Below, in pieces: positions 23,034 to 35,200 of a stretch of 64,000 bases of DNA. Location: positions 233,239-297,238 of the forward strand of contig NZ_FMUX01000004.1 in assembly GCF_900101345.1 (NCBI RefSeq). Direction: 5' to 3'. The notes below the pieces were generated by a model. That model saw nothing but the letters and a program-made list of their open reading frames with translations, searched no databases and was not told the DNA's origin. Every line of letters begins with the position of its first letter. Positions within the stretch are counted from its first letter, which is position 1. The DNA is from Desulfoluna spongiiphila. GTDB taxonomy: Bacteria; Desulfobacterota; Desulfobacteria; Desulfobacterales; Desulfolunaceae. The translations under genes and the position numbers were made by a program.

Positions 23034-24293
23034 ATGGACGTGGGGGACGGGCGTTACTACACATTTGATCAGTTTTACTCTGTTCTTTTCCTTACGTGCC
23101 TGCTCACCGCCATCAGCATCCTAGGCGTCATCAGCTGCTACCAGGGATTCAAACAGAAAGGGCGGCTTATCCTGGCTGCCCACGCCACCCTGGGAGCGGC
23201 GGTGTTCATGCGGTTTGCAGCCGAAGTGGTGGTCTCCCCGACCCTTGCCCTCGGCGCCAGGCAGGCTGAGCTGGCCTGCACCCTGATAACGGAATGTATC
23301 GTTCTCCATGTGATGGGGCAACGCTCGGCCCTGGCCCCTTTTCTCTCCGCCAGGGCGCTTCTGATCCCCTGCGCCGCGGTAGGAATCCTTTTCCAGGCCC
23401 ACGGGCCATGGCTTATCCAAAACCACAGCCATTACGTCATGGCCTTTGGAACCGGTTACCTTGCCGTCACCGGCGGTATCCTTCTGCTTTCCGTTGCAGC
23501 CGGCCTCTCCTCGACGTCGCGCCTCCGTGCCCTGCTTCTCTTTGCCCTTCCCCTGGGAGTGCACCTGGCAGGGGCCTTTTTCGGGGGCACCCCGGGGGAG
23601 ACAAGCCTGCTCCTCCTCTACCCCTTTCTCCTTTGCGGGCTCCATCTCTTTTCAACGGAGTTCAGGGCCTATCACATCGGGGACCAGGCCTTTGCCAACA
23701 TCACCAACCTCATCGACGACGCGGTGATTCTCTGCGACGAGCAGCGGGAGATTGTCTACCGCAACCCCCTCGCCCAAAAGGCAAAATTCCTTAAAAAAGG
23801 GATCACCACCGTACCGGACGAGGGCCCCGGAGCCCTGGTCGCCCAGGGAATGCGTCCGGCCACCCCGTACACAATCCCGGTCTTTTCCTCCCCGGACGAA
23901 AAAAGCCACATTTCCTGCCGTACCCAGCCCGTGGGTCCCCAGGAAAATAGCCGCTTTTTTATCTTCACCGACATCTCCCGACACATCGAGATGCTTGACC
24001 TGCAGGAGACGCAGAGAGCCCAGCTGGAGGAGGCCAACCAGAGGCTGCGCCAGTACTCCCACATCGTCTTTGACCTGGAAAAAGAGAAAGAGGTGTCCGC
24101 CCTGTTGAGCGATGTCACCCACACCCAGGACACATTCATCCACCAGTTCCGCGCCCGGGTCCGGGCCTTGTCCCAAACCCGGAATGCGGCAGGGTTCAAC
24201 GAGCGCCTGGACGCCCTCATCGGGGACGCCCAGGCCAACCTCTCCCGCATCCGTTCCCTTGTCGCCCGTTACAGGAGATACCATGGTACCTGA
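23034..24293 (+). CDS. membrane sensor with seven-helix N-terminus and PAS-like domain, no kinase domain
   Basis: The 419-residue protein begins with six or seven membrane helices (about residues 12-205), followed by a PAS-like region (ANITNLIDDAVILCDEQREIVYRNP, to about residue 315) and a coiled coil (EMLDLQETQRAQLEEANQRLRQY). The last 70 residues are helical but contain no ATP-binding motif, so it is not a complete kinase. It resembles the first half of the histidine kinase two genes downstream. It overlaps the response-regulator gene by 11 bases, indicating one operon. It may be an input partner that modulates the kinase or regulator. ATG 23034 touches AAAGGA; GTG 23040 is also possible. 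Confidence 0.72.
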   Translation: MDVGDGRYYTFDQFYSVLFLTCLLTAISILGVISCYQGFKQKGRLILAAHATLGAAVFMRFAAEVVVSPTLALGARQAELACTLITECIVLHVMGQRSALAPFLSARALLIPCAAVGILFQAHGPWLIQNHSHYVMAFGTGYLAVTGGILLLSVAAGLSSTSRLRALLLFALPLGVHLAGAFFGGTPGETSLLLLYPFLLCGLHLFSTEFRAYHIGDQAFANITNLIDDAVILCDEQREIVYRNPLAQKAKFLKKGITTVPDEGPGALVAQGMRPATPYTIPVFSSPDEKSHISCRTQPVGPQENSRFFIFTDISRHIEMLDLQETQRAQLEEANQRLRQYSHIVFDLEKEKEVSALLSDVTHTQDTFIHQFRARVRALSQTRNAAGFNERLDALIGDAQANLSRIRSLVARYRRYHGT

Positions 24294-24927
24294 TATTCAC
24301 GTCATCATCGCCGACGACCAGCTGCTCTTAAGAAACTCCCTTGAGCAGATCATCAACAGCGATCCCCACATCACCGTCACAGACAGCGTGGGCTCCGGTG
24401 AAGAGCTCATCGAAGCGTGCAACCGCAAGGCCCCGGACCTCATCCTCATGGACGTGGAGATGCCCCGCATCGACGGCCTGGCCGCCCTGAACATCCTCAA
24501 AAAAAGCCACCCGGACATCAAGGTGCTGATGCTCACCACCTTTGAGAACCCCGAGTACATCACCGATGCCTTCCTGGGCGGGGCCGACGGCTACATCACC
24601 AAGGATATCGGCTATGAAAAGCTGATCTTAACCATCCGGTGCGTGGCCATGGGCATGACCGTGATCCACCCCGGTGCCCGAAAAATCCTTTTGGAACGGT
24701 TCAAGCCCCTGGGCCCAGGGAAAGCCACCTACACAGATCTTTTGAGTATGGAGGAGATCAACATCGTGCGGCTCATCGTCATGGGGGAGAGCAACAAGAC
24801 CATCGCCGAGACCCTCCACTACGCCGAGGGCACCGTCAAAAACAAGGTAAGCCGCCTGTATGAAAAGCTGGGCATCACCAACCGGCTGGAGCTGGCCGTC
24901 TATGCCGTTGAAAACGGCATTGAATAG
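24283..24927 (+). CDS. NarL/LuxR-type response regulator
   Basis: A 214-residue two-component regulator. The receiver domain has the acidic pair DD at residues 11-12, phospho-acceptor Asp57 in ILMDVEMP, the conserved Thr in MLTTFENP and Lys in YITKDIG. The C-terminal LuxR-type helix-turn-helix covers about residues 150-205 (MEEINIVRLIVMGESNKTIA; GTVKNKVSRLYEKLGITNRL). ATG 24283 has AGGAG six bases upstream; the longer open frame extending 57 codons into the preceding gene is not real. It lies between two membrane sensors and should be phosphorylated by the kinase directly downstream. Targets are unknown. Confidence 0.93.
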   Translation: MVPDIHVIIADDQLLLRNSLEQIINSDPHITVTDSVGSGEELIEACNRKAPDLILMDVEMPRIDGLAALNILKKSHPDIKVLMLTTFENPEYITDAFLGGADGYITKDIGYEKLILTIRCVAMGMTVIHPGARKILLERFKPLGPGKATYTDLLSMEEINIVRLIVMGESNKTIAETLHYAEGTVKNKVSRLYEKLGITNRLELAVYAVENGIE

Positions 24928-24938
24928 GATACCGCGCC

Positions 24939-26645
24939 GTGTCTCCGACCCTTCAATTAGAGATCTCAGCCATCTGCATCATCCACATCATCGCCATCGT
25001 GCTCTCGGTGGTCTGCCTGGCGGTCTTCACCATGAAGAGCCGCAGGGACGACCCCTCGGCCAACGCCTTTCTGATACTCCAGGGGGCCATGACCCTGTGG
25101 ATGGTCTTCAAGATCCTGAAAACCGTCTCCCCGGATGTGACCCTGAGGTGGGTCTTCATCCTCGGCTACTACGCCTGCACCTGTGTGGTGGAGGCGGCCT
25201 TCATTGAGTTCGGGCACGCCTATGCCCGGGGCACCCGCCTGCCCCGGAAGATCCGCCCCCTGGTCTACGGGCTGCCCGTGCTCCAGTTTTCCTGGATCCT
25301 CACCAACCCGCTGCACTTTCTCTTCTACGGCCATTACGACTTTTACGGAGACAGCTTCGGCCCCCTGTTCTACGCACACATGCTCATCGAGTACACCTAC
25401 TTCGGCGTGGGCCTTTTCTACTGCAGGCTTCGGTTCAAAAAGGAATTTTCCACCAGAAACCGGGCGGTGACCTGGATTGTGAGTACCGCCATCCTGGTGC
25501 CCCTTTTCCTCAACCTCCTTTATATCACCAAGGTGCTCCACACCCTCACCTTCATGGCCCGCATCCCGGTGATCTTCGACATCACCCCCATTGTCTTCAC
25601 CTGGTCGACCCTGCTCTTTATGTACGCCACCTTCAACCACGACCTCTTCTCCCTGACGCCCCTGATGCGCCACGAGATCACCCACCACCTCAACCTGCCC
25701 ATCGCCCTTTTCAACCGGCGGTTCCGCCTCGGCTACACCAACGGGGCATTTCAGTCCCTGTTTGCCTCGGGTCACGCCATGGACGATTTTCTGGCCACGC
25801 TGCCGGACCAGCTCGAAAAATCCGGAGAGTCCGGGTTTGAAGCACGCATCGGAGACGCCTCCTTTGTTGTCTCCTGCAGGAAAATCCGCACCGTCACCGG
25901 AGGCCAACTCCTGGTCACCTTAAGGAATGTCACCCAGTACAAGGCCATCCAGGCGGACATCATGGCCGGCCAGGAAAAGATCGAGGAAAAGAACAAGCGC
26001 GTCAACGAGACCATCCGCCAGCTAAAAGAGCTCTCCAAAGGCAGCGCCCGAAAGTTTGTGGCCCGGGAACTCCACGACATCATCGGTCACTCCCTGGTGG
26101 CGGCCATCAAGCTGTTGGAGGTGGCCCGCATCTACGGCCCCCACGACACGACCCGGGGGCTCCCGTCCCTGACCCATGCCGTCACCGCCCTGGACACCGG
26201 CCTCTCCGGCATCAAGGCCGTCCCGGAGTCCCAGGAGGAGTCAGGCCGGGTCACCGGGGAAGAGCTGAAAAAAGAGATCGACGAGCTCATCGAGCAGGCC
26301 CGCCACACCGGCCTGGATGCCAGCCTGAACCTCCAGGGGATGATCTATCTCCTGGAACCCGCCCTCTACACCACCCTTCACCGCACCTGCACCGAAATCA
26401 TCACGAACTGCCTCAAGCACGCCGACGCCACGCGCCTCTTTCTCTCCGTCAAGATCCGTGAAACCCACGCCCACCTCATGGCCGTGGACAACGGAAAAGG
26501 GGCCCATCCCCTCATTCCGGGCAGCGGCCTGCTGGGCATGGAGGAACGCGCCCGCGCCCTGGGAGGCGAGGCCCACTTCAGCTCCGAAGACGGTTTCATG
26601 ACCCGCATCACCATTCCACGTCAAGGTGACCTCTCAGTTTCTTAA
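24939..26645 (+). CDS. histidine kinase with 7TM sensor, PAS-like and HisKA_3-like/HATPase domains
   Basis: The 568-residue protein has a HisK_N_7TM-like membrane part (about residues 8-235; PLFYAHMLIEYTYFGVGLFY), a PAS-like domain (about 250-330), a coiled coil and a dimerisation domain with ARELHDIIGHSLVAAIKLLE; the phospho-acceptor is His379. The C-terminal ATPase has the N box (TEIITNCLKHADATR) and the glycine box GSGLLGMEERARALGG, as in NarX/DesK-type kinases paired with LuxR-type regulators. The start is GTG 24939, 11 bases after the response-regulator stop. It forms an operon with the upstream kinase-less sensor and regulator. The signal is unknown; ligands for 7TM kinases are usually membrane-soluble or small. 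Confidence 0.88.
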   Translation: MSPTLQLEISAICIIHIIAIVLSVVCLAVFTMKSRRDDPSANAFLILQGAMTLWMVFKILKTVSPDVTLRWVFILGYYACTCVVEAAFIEFGHAYARGTRLPRKIRPLVYGLPVLQFSWILTNPLHFLFYGHYDFYGDSFGPLFYAHMLIEYTYFGVGLFYCRLRFKKEFSTRNRAVTWIVSTAILVPLFLNLLYITKVLHTLTFMARIPVIFDITPIVFTWSTLLFMYATFNHDLFSLTPLMRHEITHHLNLPIALFNRRFRLGYTNGAFQSLFASGHAMDDFLATLPDQLEKSGESGFEARIGDASFVVSCRKIRTVTGGQLLVTLRNVTQYKAIQADIMAGQEKIEEKNKRVNETIRQLKELSKGSARKFVARELHDIIGHSLVAAIKLLEVARIYGPHDTTRGLPSLTHAVTALDTGLSGIKAVPESQEESGRVTGEELKKEIDELIEQARHTGLDASLNLQGMIYLLEPALYTTLHRTCTEIITNCLKHADATRLFLSVKIRETHAHLMAVDNGKGAHPLIPGSGLLGMEERARALGGEAHFSSEDGFMTRITIPRQGDLSVS

Positions 26646-26700
26646 GACCTGCCCTAAAATCAAACATACAACGTCACTGTGCAGCTCTTAAAAAGCGGCC

Positions 26701-26815
26701 TCCTATGGTTAAAGCCGGTGGAAAAAGCAGGCCTCCGGCGGCGAGGTGAGCCACCTCGAAAGCAGGTTGCGAATGCGCTTTCCCCTTCGTTCCTCAGGGA
26801 AAATCACATTCGCCT
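26701..26815 (+). repeat. GCCTCCGGCGGCAAGGTG-family repeat, copy D
   Basis: Nearly identical to copy B over about 110 bases: the TATGGTTAA lead, CGGCGAGGTG/CCACCTCG hairpin, GGTTGCGAATGC and the CCTTCGTTCCTCAGGG tail. It lies about 55 bases after the kinase gene. Confidence 0.78.
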
Positions 26816-26835
26816 TTAAGATGACATTGACTCAA

Positions 26836-27062
26836 GGACAATTCGGCCTTAGTCATCGTTTCGGCCAGTACCATAAAAACCGCGAATTACCCTTGGTCAC
26901 CATACTGCAGACGGAACATGTAATTCCGGACATGGGTCCCCGGTCACTTGACGATACGAAAGGTGGCAGGTGCCGGACAGCAAAACGGTACAACCGGCCC
27001 CTTTTCCCGGGCAGCCGGGGAAGACGAAGAGGTGCGAAGGACATCACACTCTGTACCGTCTT
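26836..27062 (+). repeat. 220-bp dispersed repeat, copy 1
   Basis: It aligns over its whole length with the reverse complement of about 35930-36150: CATCGTTTCGGC, CCATAAAAACC, GTTACCCTTGG, CCCCGGTCAC, GATACGAAAGGTGGC, and GCCGGGGAAGACGA. No frame is conserved as a protein, so it is a non-coding repeat. Confidence 0.6.
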
Positions 27063-27460
27063 TCCCGCGAAGGCGGGAACCCATGTTGGTTATAGGATAC
27101 TGCCGGGCTTCATGATGCGGGTGGTGCGATAAACGTGAAGGTGGCCTTAACGATGATCAAGGCCGACAATTCTTAAGGCCTGTTTGTTAAACTTTCCTGT
27201 CGCGCCGTAGCCCTTGGACGAAGGAGGGTTAAATGTTTAGCCCCTACCTTGCCGCCGGAGGCATAAGCTGAATAGTTCTCCCCCTTTTATGACCGGCGTC
27301 ACCGCCCGATGACCTGAGTCACTCCATTCCCGTCCAAAACAGTGACGTGCGGACACACCAAAAGTGACTCGCAACACATTGACTTAATTCAATAAATCTC
27401 CTATCTTTTTCCCGCCACGCGGCGAATCCGCCAACGTTACCATTACATGCAGGAGACCCC
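27063..27460. other. intergenic region upstream of the exported protein
   Basis: No gene is seen. CCTTGCCGCCGGAGGC near 27248-27263 is a fragment of the GCCTCCGGC family on the minus strand. Confidence 0.35.
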
Positions 27461-28306
27461 ATGAAACACGCACTACTGACCTTTGTCATGATTCTTTTTC
27501 TTTCAGCCCCGGTGCATGCCGTGGAAAATCCCTGGACACGAAAGCTGCCCTTCAAAGAAGCCGTGGTCACCTATGAAATCTCGGGGACCATGCAGGGAAA
27601 AGAGACGGTCTATGTCAAAGACCATGGCCGCACCACTGCCGCCTACCACACCGAATCCGGGTCGAGTTTCGGGGTGCCCATGAACTCCCGGGAACTCACC
27701 CTCACCACCCCGGAGTGGGTCTACACCGTGGACTTGGGAGACAACACAGGCACCCGGCAGATCAACCCCAAGAAGGTGATCGAAGAGGAGTTTGGCCGCC
27801 TCTCCCGCAAGGAGCAGAAAAAACTCGTTAAAAACAGCGATAAAATGGGCATCACCATGGTGGGGGATATGAGCGGATCCGTGGAAAAAAAAGCGGTGAA
27901 GCTGAAAGGGTATGCCTGCGACAAGGTCACGGCCCTGGGCATCGAAACCTTCACCCTTGCCGGAACCGACTTTCCCATGAAGGTGTCGGGCAGCATCATG
28001 GGCATGCAGATCCATGAAGAGGTGACCCGCATCGAGAAGAAAAGGGTCCCCACGGAAAAATTCGCCCTGCCCCGGGGAGCCGACATCCGCCACGAACCCG
28101 CGGCCGATGCCGTAATCCGAAACCAGATCCACATGATGTTCCAGTCTCTTCTTGCCGGAGAGCGCCCGGTGAGCCGCCAGGAGCAATCCATGGATGACAT
28201 GGGCGAGGCCATGGAAACCTTTCGACAGATGCAGGAAAACGGCGGCCTTGAAGCCCTCCAGAACCAGATGCAGGGCCTCTTCGGACCGTCCGGCCAAGGC
28301 GAGTAA
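27461..28306 (+). CDS. exported protein of unknown function (DUF4412-like)
   Basis: The 281-residue precursor has a clear Sec signal peptide (MKHALLTFVMILFLSAPVHA, cleavage after about residue 20). The mature part is beta-rich and soluble. It resembles DUF4412-type periplasmic proteins of unknown function in having an early SGTMQGKETVYVKD-like strand pair, a middle GITMVGDMSGSVEKKAVKL region and a late VSGSIMGMQIHEEVTRIEKK segment. The match is loose. The tail (about residues 225-281) is Met/Gln-rich. AGGAG lies five bases before ATG 27461. The next gene begins about 70 bases later on the same strand, so the two may be co-transcribed. Confidence 0.75.
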   Translation: MKHALLTFVMILFLSAPVHAVENPWTRKLPFKEAVVTYEISGTMQGKETVYVKDHGRTTAAYHTESGSSFGVPMNSRELTLTTPEWVYTVDLGDNTGTRQINPKKVIEEEFGRLSRKEQKKLVKNSDKMGITMVGDMSGSVEKKAVKLKGYACDKVTALGIETFTLAGTDFPMKVSGSIMGMQIHEEVTRIEKKRVPTEKFALPRGADIRHEPAADAVIRNQIHMMFQSLLAGERPVSRQEQSMDDMGEAMETFRQMQENGGLEALQNQMQGLFGPSGQGE

Positions 28307-28377
28307 CCATTCCATTTTGACCATGTCCCACACAGCCACCGGCTGATTACGACCTATTTTTTATTAAGGAGCAACAC

Positions 28378-29169
28378 ATGCAGAGCCACGAAATCGACTA
28401 CACCATTATCGGCGACGACATCCAGATCATTGAGGTGGAGCTGGACCCCGGCGAGACGGTCATCGCCGAAGCCGGTGCCATGAACTACATGGAAGAAGAG
28501 ATCCGGTTCGAAGCCAAAATGGGCGACGGCACCGAACCCAAGGGAGGTGGGATCATGGGCCTGCTCAAGGGTGTGGGAAAACGGGTGCTCACCGGCGAGT
28601 CCATCTTCATGACCCACTTTACCAATGCCGGGGCAGGGAAAAAACACATCGCCTTTGCAGCGCCCTACCCGGGAAAAATCATACCCGTGGACTTAAGCGG
28701 CATGGAAGGCGGCACGCTTTACTGCCAGAAGGACGCCTTTTTATGCGCGGCCCTTGGCACCAGCATCGGCATCTCCTTCAGCCAGAAGCTGGGCCGGGGC
28801 TTTTTCGGGGGCGAAGGGTTTGTCCTCCAGAAACTCACCGGCGACGGCATGGCCTTTGTGCACGCCGGGGGGACCATCGTCAAAAAAGAGCTCCACGGAG
28901 AAAAGCTCCTCGTGGACACCGGCTGCCTCGTGGGGTTCACCCAGGGCATCGACTACGACATCCAGCAGGCTGGGAACCTGAAATCCATGTTCTTCGGCGG
29001 CGAGGGGCTCTTTCTGGCCACCCTGCAAGGACACGGCACCGTCTACCTCCAGAGCATGCCCTTCTCCCGCATGGCGGACCGCATCATCGATCACGCCCCG
29101 TCCGTTGGAGGCGATGAGAGAGAGGAAGGGTCGCTGCTGGGCAATATCGCGACACTCTTTGAAAAATAG
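28378..29169 (+). CDS. TIGR00266 / AIM24-family protein
   Basis: The 263-residue protein matches the TIGR00266 family, whose role is unknown in bacteria. Typical features are the N-terminal [20 protein letters not shown], the central [19 protein letters not shown] with a later QKDAFLCA, and the late [22 protein letters not shown]. The fold is a duplicated beta structure. No signal peptide or membrane helix is present, so it is cytosolic. The ATG is preceded by AAGGAG (28365-28370). It follows the exported DUF4412-like gene and precedes the giant lipoprotein by about 90 bases; nothing specific links their functions. Confidence 0.88.
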   Translation: MQSHEIDYTIIGDDIQIIEVELDPGETVIAEAGAMNYMEEEIRFEAKMGDGTEPKGGGIMGLLKGVGKRVLTGESIFMTHFTNAGAGKKHIAFAAPYPGKIIPVDLSGMEGGTLYCQKDAFLCAALGTSIGISFSQKLGRGFFGGEGFVLQKLTGDGMAFVHAGGTIVKKELHGEKLLVDTGCLVGFTQGIDYDIQQAGNLKSMFFGGEGLFLATLQGHGTVYLQSMPFSRMADRIIDHAPSVGGDEREEGSLLGNIATLFEK

Positions 29170-29257
29170 CAAAAAGACAGGGAAACGCCCTCCAGGCCGC
29201 CCCTTGGCATAAATGCACATCCCGTGCATGACCAATCAATGCCCTCAGGAGACCTCA

Positions 29258-32200
29258 ATGTATCGTTTAAAACACATATCCTTCCACAGATTCCTGTCAC
29301 TTTTCATCATCGCATGTCTGATGGTCGGATGCGGCGGCGGGGGCGGTTCACATGAAGAGCCACCGGCGGCAAGCGCCCCGGTGGCCTTGCAGGACCCCGA
29401 TGGGGTTTTGGCCTCCATTGGCCTCACCACCAATGAAGACGTAAAAAACAAAATTTCCAAATCGGGCGTTGTTGCCCTGACGGTCGAGATACGCAACGAG
29501 AATCCTGCGTTGCCGACTGAAAAAATCATAACGGTTCTTAAACAAAACAATAAGAACATCGAATACAAAAAACTCGAAAAACAGGGTGTCTCCAAAGCTG
29601 TGATCTCCAGGCTGAAACAGCTTCCCTATTCTCCGGTTGCCACCAAACAATGTGTCCAGCTCCCGGACCCTGAGATTTTTCCGATCCAGGCTTCCTCAGA
29701 CGCTCTGGCTCAGCTCAATGAAGCAAAATTAAAGACATTTAACAGGAAGCTGCGCCTGCGCGGCCAGGCGCCCCTGGCCATGGGCGATTTCCTTGCCCTG
29801 CAAGCCGCCTTCAGCAAAACAGAGATCGTCAATAACTTTGGCAACCTGGATCAGCAAGCCCAGAACATCCCGGTTCGTCGTACGCCCCTGACAAAGGCCC
29901 TGAGAAGCACCCCGTCCACTGGCTACACCCTGGTCAATGCCGTGGACGAACTCAAGGCGACCGGCGGCATCGGCACGGAGCCGTCACCCAACGATGCCTG
30001 CGCCATGGCCGCACTGCCCGGCCTGCCCATGGCCATTGCCCAACCCGGCGAGCCCGTTGACACCGTTATCGTCCACGCAGACGGCAACGATGCGGTGGTC
30101 TCCATTCCTGAGACCGGCATCGCCGTCATCGTGGCCAGCAGGGAAGCCACCATTGAAAACAGTGAGGGGGAAACGCTCTGCACAGGCACCGCCACGGACG
30201 CGCACGTCTATTACCTGCCCATCACCCACGAGAACCGTTGCAAACCCTTCCGGTTTGTCGGTGCCAGCACCGCGTACAGTGTAACGCTCATGGAGATCAT
30301 CAAGCCCGAGCGCCTCACCGAAAGAGCGTTTGTGGACGGCGCAGAGTACCTGACCACGGGGCAACCGGCCGAGCTCCTCAATTCATGCACCTATTTCAAA
30401 CCGAAATCGTATACCTTCAGTACCCTCAACTCCCATCTGGACACCTTGGACCTCACGTTCAAAACAGAGTCCGACGATGCAGCGCAAGGGTTTACCTTTC
30501 TCCTTTATTCGCCGTATGGGGATGTCTACACGGGCGACCAGGATGGCTTGAGTCACCCTGTGGACCGAGACTCCGGCATCTGGCGCCTGGACATCCTGCC
30601 GTCCGGGAGCGTCTCCGTCCATTCGGAAAAAATCACGGGGCTCTCAGCCAAAGAGCTCCTTCCCGACGACGAGACCATGTTCACCCTCACCCCCCTTGTC
30701 ACCACCGATCCCGATGTCCAGACCAAAGAGTTCATGCTCGGCATCGTCAAGACCATTTCCCTGAAAACCCAGGGGGAAACCGGTGCCTTCAACGAAGGCG
30801 AGGTGACCATAGACTTGAACACCAGCATGGCCCCCAAACTCGTGATCCCATCCTACATCGACGACATCATCGCCAGCGGCGACAAACTCAACGAGCGGGT
30901 GGCGCTCTGGCAGGCGTGGGCAAAATCCGAGAAAACAGGCCGAGAATTCGAGCCCGAGGCAGAGTGTTTCAAGTACAAAGACCTCTTTGACCTTTTGAAG
31001 CGGTGCTACGAGACGGAGCACAGCGTTGACTATCAGAACGACCCGGAGATCTACGAGTGCCGCGACCAGAACGGGGAGTCGGCCGTCTGCATCCGTGGGG
31101 AGCTGGGACCCTACAACATGGCCGAGCCCATCCCCGACGAGTTCAAGGCCCGGGTGGTCATGACCGATTTCTCCAAGAAAATGCAACGCCAGTACCAGGA
31201 TGTCGAGTACCTGAACCTCTTATCCAACTATTACGACCTGTACCAAAACTGGAAAGATCGAACCGTGCAGGTGGACACGGCCCAGTTCCCCTACGACGGG
31301 GTGCCCTACAAAACCCATGAGTTTACAGCCTGCCAAGAGGGAGACGCCGAGTGCATCGCAGCAGCGCTGAGGGGGGATTACCCACGCATCCCCGTCATCA
31401 TCCAGACCAACCGGCCCATCTTCGGGGTCTCCCTGGATCGCCTCATCAAAAGCACCCTGCCCATCACCTTCGACTACACGGCAAGCGACCAGGACGTCTA
31501 CGACACCAACGCCGCAAACTGGGCCTTTGTCAGCTATCTGGCCAGCCAGACCTTCAACATCGTGACCGGCAACTTTGTGGGCATGATCTGTGATTCGGTG
31601 GACCTGGTGGACGATCTCCATGACGTGGAACTCGCCGCCCTGGACGACCCCCTGGGCAGCGCCCGGGTCAGCATCAACCGGTACTCCAGCAGCGACCCCT
31701 TTTACGGCCTGCATCATCAGGACGCGTTCACCTTTTTCATGTCCGGGGTGCCGGAGCAAAACAGCGAGGTGGACACCTACGGCCAGAAATTGAATTACGC
31801 GCAAATTGCCTGCGACTGCGCCAACCTTTCGAGCTCGGGGCTGCAGTTTGCAAAAAACACAGACCTGCTCCTCAACCTGGACTATGAACAGCTGGGCAGC
31901 GTGGCCGATGTCTACAAAATCATCGCGGGGACTTCGACGGCCATTGGCGGGGCCGCAGTGATGGCGGAAGCCGAAGAGGTATACAGCCTGATCCGGGAAG
32001 GCAAGATCGACCAGGCCAAACAACGCTTAAAAACACACAGCGACATCAACTCCCTGACGGAAGGCAGGGATCTCTTTGATGACCTGGACAGCCTCATCGC
32101 CCATTATGGGAATGCGGGCTCTGCCGGAAACGGAAACAACGTCTTAAAATCCAACGCCAAATACTTACTGGGCACCGACAAAAAAACCCGGGCGGAGGTG

Positions 32201-35200
32201 GAATTCAAACGGGTAAGCTCGGTTCCCGTGGCCAATCTGGAGGTTGTGCTTGACCGGGTGAAGATCATCTCCAACTACGAAGAGGCCGGCAACACGGCTG
32301 AGATCAACATGCTCCCCTTTGTGGGGGTGGTGAGCGATAAGCCCCAGGAGGGAGACGCCCTGCACGCGGTGTTCACCGAGAGTGAGGCCATCATCGATGG
32401 GAACCACAGCTGGAATTACCTGCGATTTGGGGGAGTAAAAGATGGCCAGACCCTGGAAACACCCGATACGATTCTCTATTCGGGGGGCGGATACAACGCC
32501 GCCGCGGTCTACGTGGAGCTGGCCGTTATGGAAGATGACGCCATCAGCGTAGAAGACGACGACATGATCGGCGTCTTCAGCCAGACCATCCCGCTGGAAG
32601 AGATCTTCAACAAACACGCCGATTACACATGGGCGTTCCTCGGCGGCAACAACTATCGGCTCACAATCACCGAATACCCCATCTACAACTCCAGCAATCA
32701 GCTCTCCCTGGAAAACCCCTTGAGCCCTGACTTTGAACGCCAGAAAGCCCACAACCGCAACCGAAGGCCCAGCGCCCTGGTCTCGTTGACCCTCAACCTC
32801 ACCTTAGGGGATATGAGCATCCCCCACCCCAGGGTGGACACCTCCCTGGACTTAGGGGTCATGGGAAGCGGTCGGGACACCTACTCCATGAACATGACAT
32901 CGGTTGCAAGCACCCCTGCCACGGGGCGTCTCCTGGATGTCTACAACGGCGCGGCCATCGTGGGAGAGAACCTCAAAAACGCAAGCCTGGTTGAGTATGG
33001 CGTCGGACCGTCTTACTACCTGACGAACCGGTTCACCTATGATGTAAGCGCGTTCACAGGCGAGTTGCTGCCCATCGCCCAGGCCCTGGCCTCATCCAAA
33101 GCGCTCTCGACAAAGGAGTTGCCCCTGGTCCGACTCCTTCCGGGAAATCGACTGCTCTTTGCCATATCCCACCATGAAGGCGCACGGCTTATGATCGTGA
33201 CATACAATGCTTCGGGAGCCATGACCCTTGAGAAAAGCGAACCCATCAAAGACGCCGAAGGCAACCCGGTGTACAGCATCTTAAAGGCAAAGCTCTCTCC
33301 CAGCCGAACCCGCCTGATGGTGCCCTTTGTGCCCACGGACTATGCCGGCACGGACAAAAAGACCCCCGCCTACACCCACTTGAATTTGTATGAAATCGAC
33401 CTGGCGGAAGACATGGGGGAGACCACAGAGATTACCCGTCTTTCATCCAACTCCTTCGGCAACGGTGCGCCGCTGACAAGCATCGAATTTCTGGATGAGA
33501 CCCATGTGGCGGTCATGACACGGACCCTTTTGTTCGGCGAGGCTGGCTACGCCTGGTGGCCCGATTGGGAAGAGGTCCAGCGCACCTGCACCAGCGACAA
33601 CCTGGACTGCCTGTTTGAACTGGTGGGCAACGACCTGCTGCTTTTTGCCATCAACGACAGCCACCGCCTCGAACTCACCGACGCCCAGGATATTTTCTAC
33701 GCGCCGACAAACGGAAACGATATCAAATCGTATTACCCGCTGAAACGCATCTTCTCGTTCAGGGACCTTGTCAACGACCTGCAATGCGTGGCAACCGTTG
33801 ACGGCTCCTCCTCTGTACTGCGACTGGGACGGCTCCTTTTCCAGCTCCGGTATGACACGTTCACCGACGCGTACTACTTCGGTGACCGGTCCTCCTACCA
33901 GAATGTCCCGTCCCTTCGCTACAACCCGGACGGGGCCTACTACTGTGCCGATGGCCTCACCTGCTCCGGGTACCTCAAATCCGCCGTCAGCCCCCGAAGA
34001 GACGATACCGATGTGTACCGGAGCACCGAAAAAATGGGGCGATTCGAGTTTGCAGACACCGACCGTGACCTGGCCCTGGGCTTTCAAGGCACGACCCTCC
34101 ACCTGCTGAGCCTGTATGACGGGTTCGCCTACAAAGGCCCGCAGATCACCGGAGCCATTCTCAACACGGGGGTCAGGGTCAGCGCCTCCGAACCCCTGAC
34201 GTTCTCCTTTACCGTCACGGACAGGGACACCCCCTTAAACGAACTGGACATCACGGCCCGCATCGTCTCGGTCAATGCCCCGGGTGGGTACACCGGCACC
34301 ACCGTATCCTCTGTGACCTCAACGCCCAACGCTAACGGAGGCTATGACTGCACCGTCACCCTGACCACCGGCGACTTTGATACGGAGAGCCTCCTGACCC
34401 AGCGCGTGATCCTCCGCGTCAGTGACGGCACCTACACCAGTGAAAAGGAGTTCACCATTTACCACAAGCCCTCCATCCTCATTCCCTTTGCCGACGGCAC
34501 CCACGGCACCGAACTCTGGAAAACGGACGGAAGCACGGGCTCCCTGTTAAACGACGCCAACCCGAACGGCGACTCGGTCTCCTTCGACATCCAGCCGTTT
34601 AAGTCCGGCAATCGCTACTATTACACCTATGACGACGGCAACGTAGACCAGCGACTGTTCACCGCAACGCTTGACGAAGGAGCAACCCCCCTGAAAGAGA
34701 GCCTGACACATGCCGCATACTCCTCGTTTGCGACACTGGGGGACCGGGTCTACTTCCGAACTGCCCCGACATCAACAGAGACGGCCCTCTGGAAAACTGA
34801 CGGCACAGAAGATGGCACCACCCAGGTGAAATCCATTTCAGGCGGAAACATCCAGCAATTGCAAACCATCGACGACACGCTCTTTTTTTACGTAAACGGG
34901 CATAGCAGCCCGGACTCCCTGTGGAAAAGTGACGGTTCTGCAGGCGGCACGACTCTGGTAAAAGGGTCCCTGGACATTTATGGACACCTCACCAGCGCCG
35001 GTGGAAAGCTCTTCATCGCCTCCGATGAGATAGACGGCAACGCCTGCGGTCTCTGGGTAAGTGACGGCACCCCTGGCGGAACCCAGCTGCTCCAAGGGTT
35101 CGAAAAGGTGCCATGGAAACTGACCGAAGCCGGTGGCCTGCTCTTTTTCTTTGCCCACTACCAGACAACGGATGGCGAAAACACCATCAACCACAGGGAC

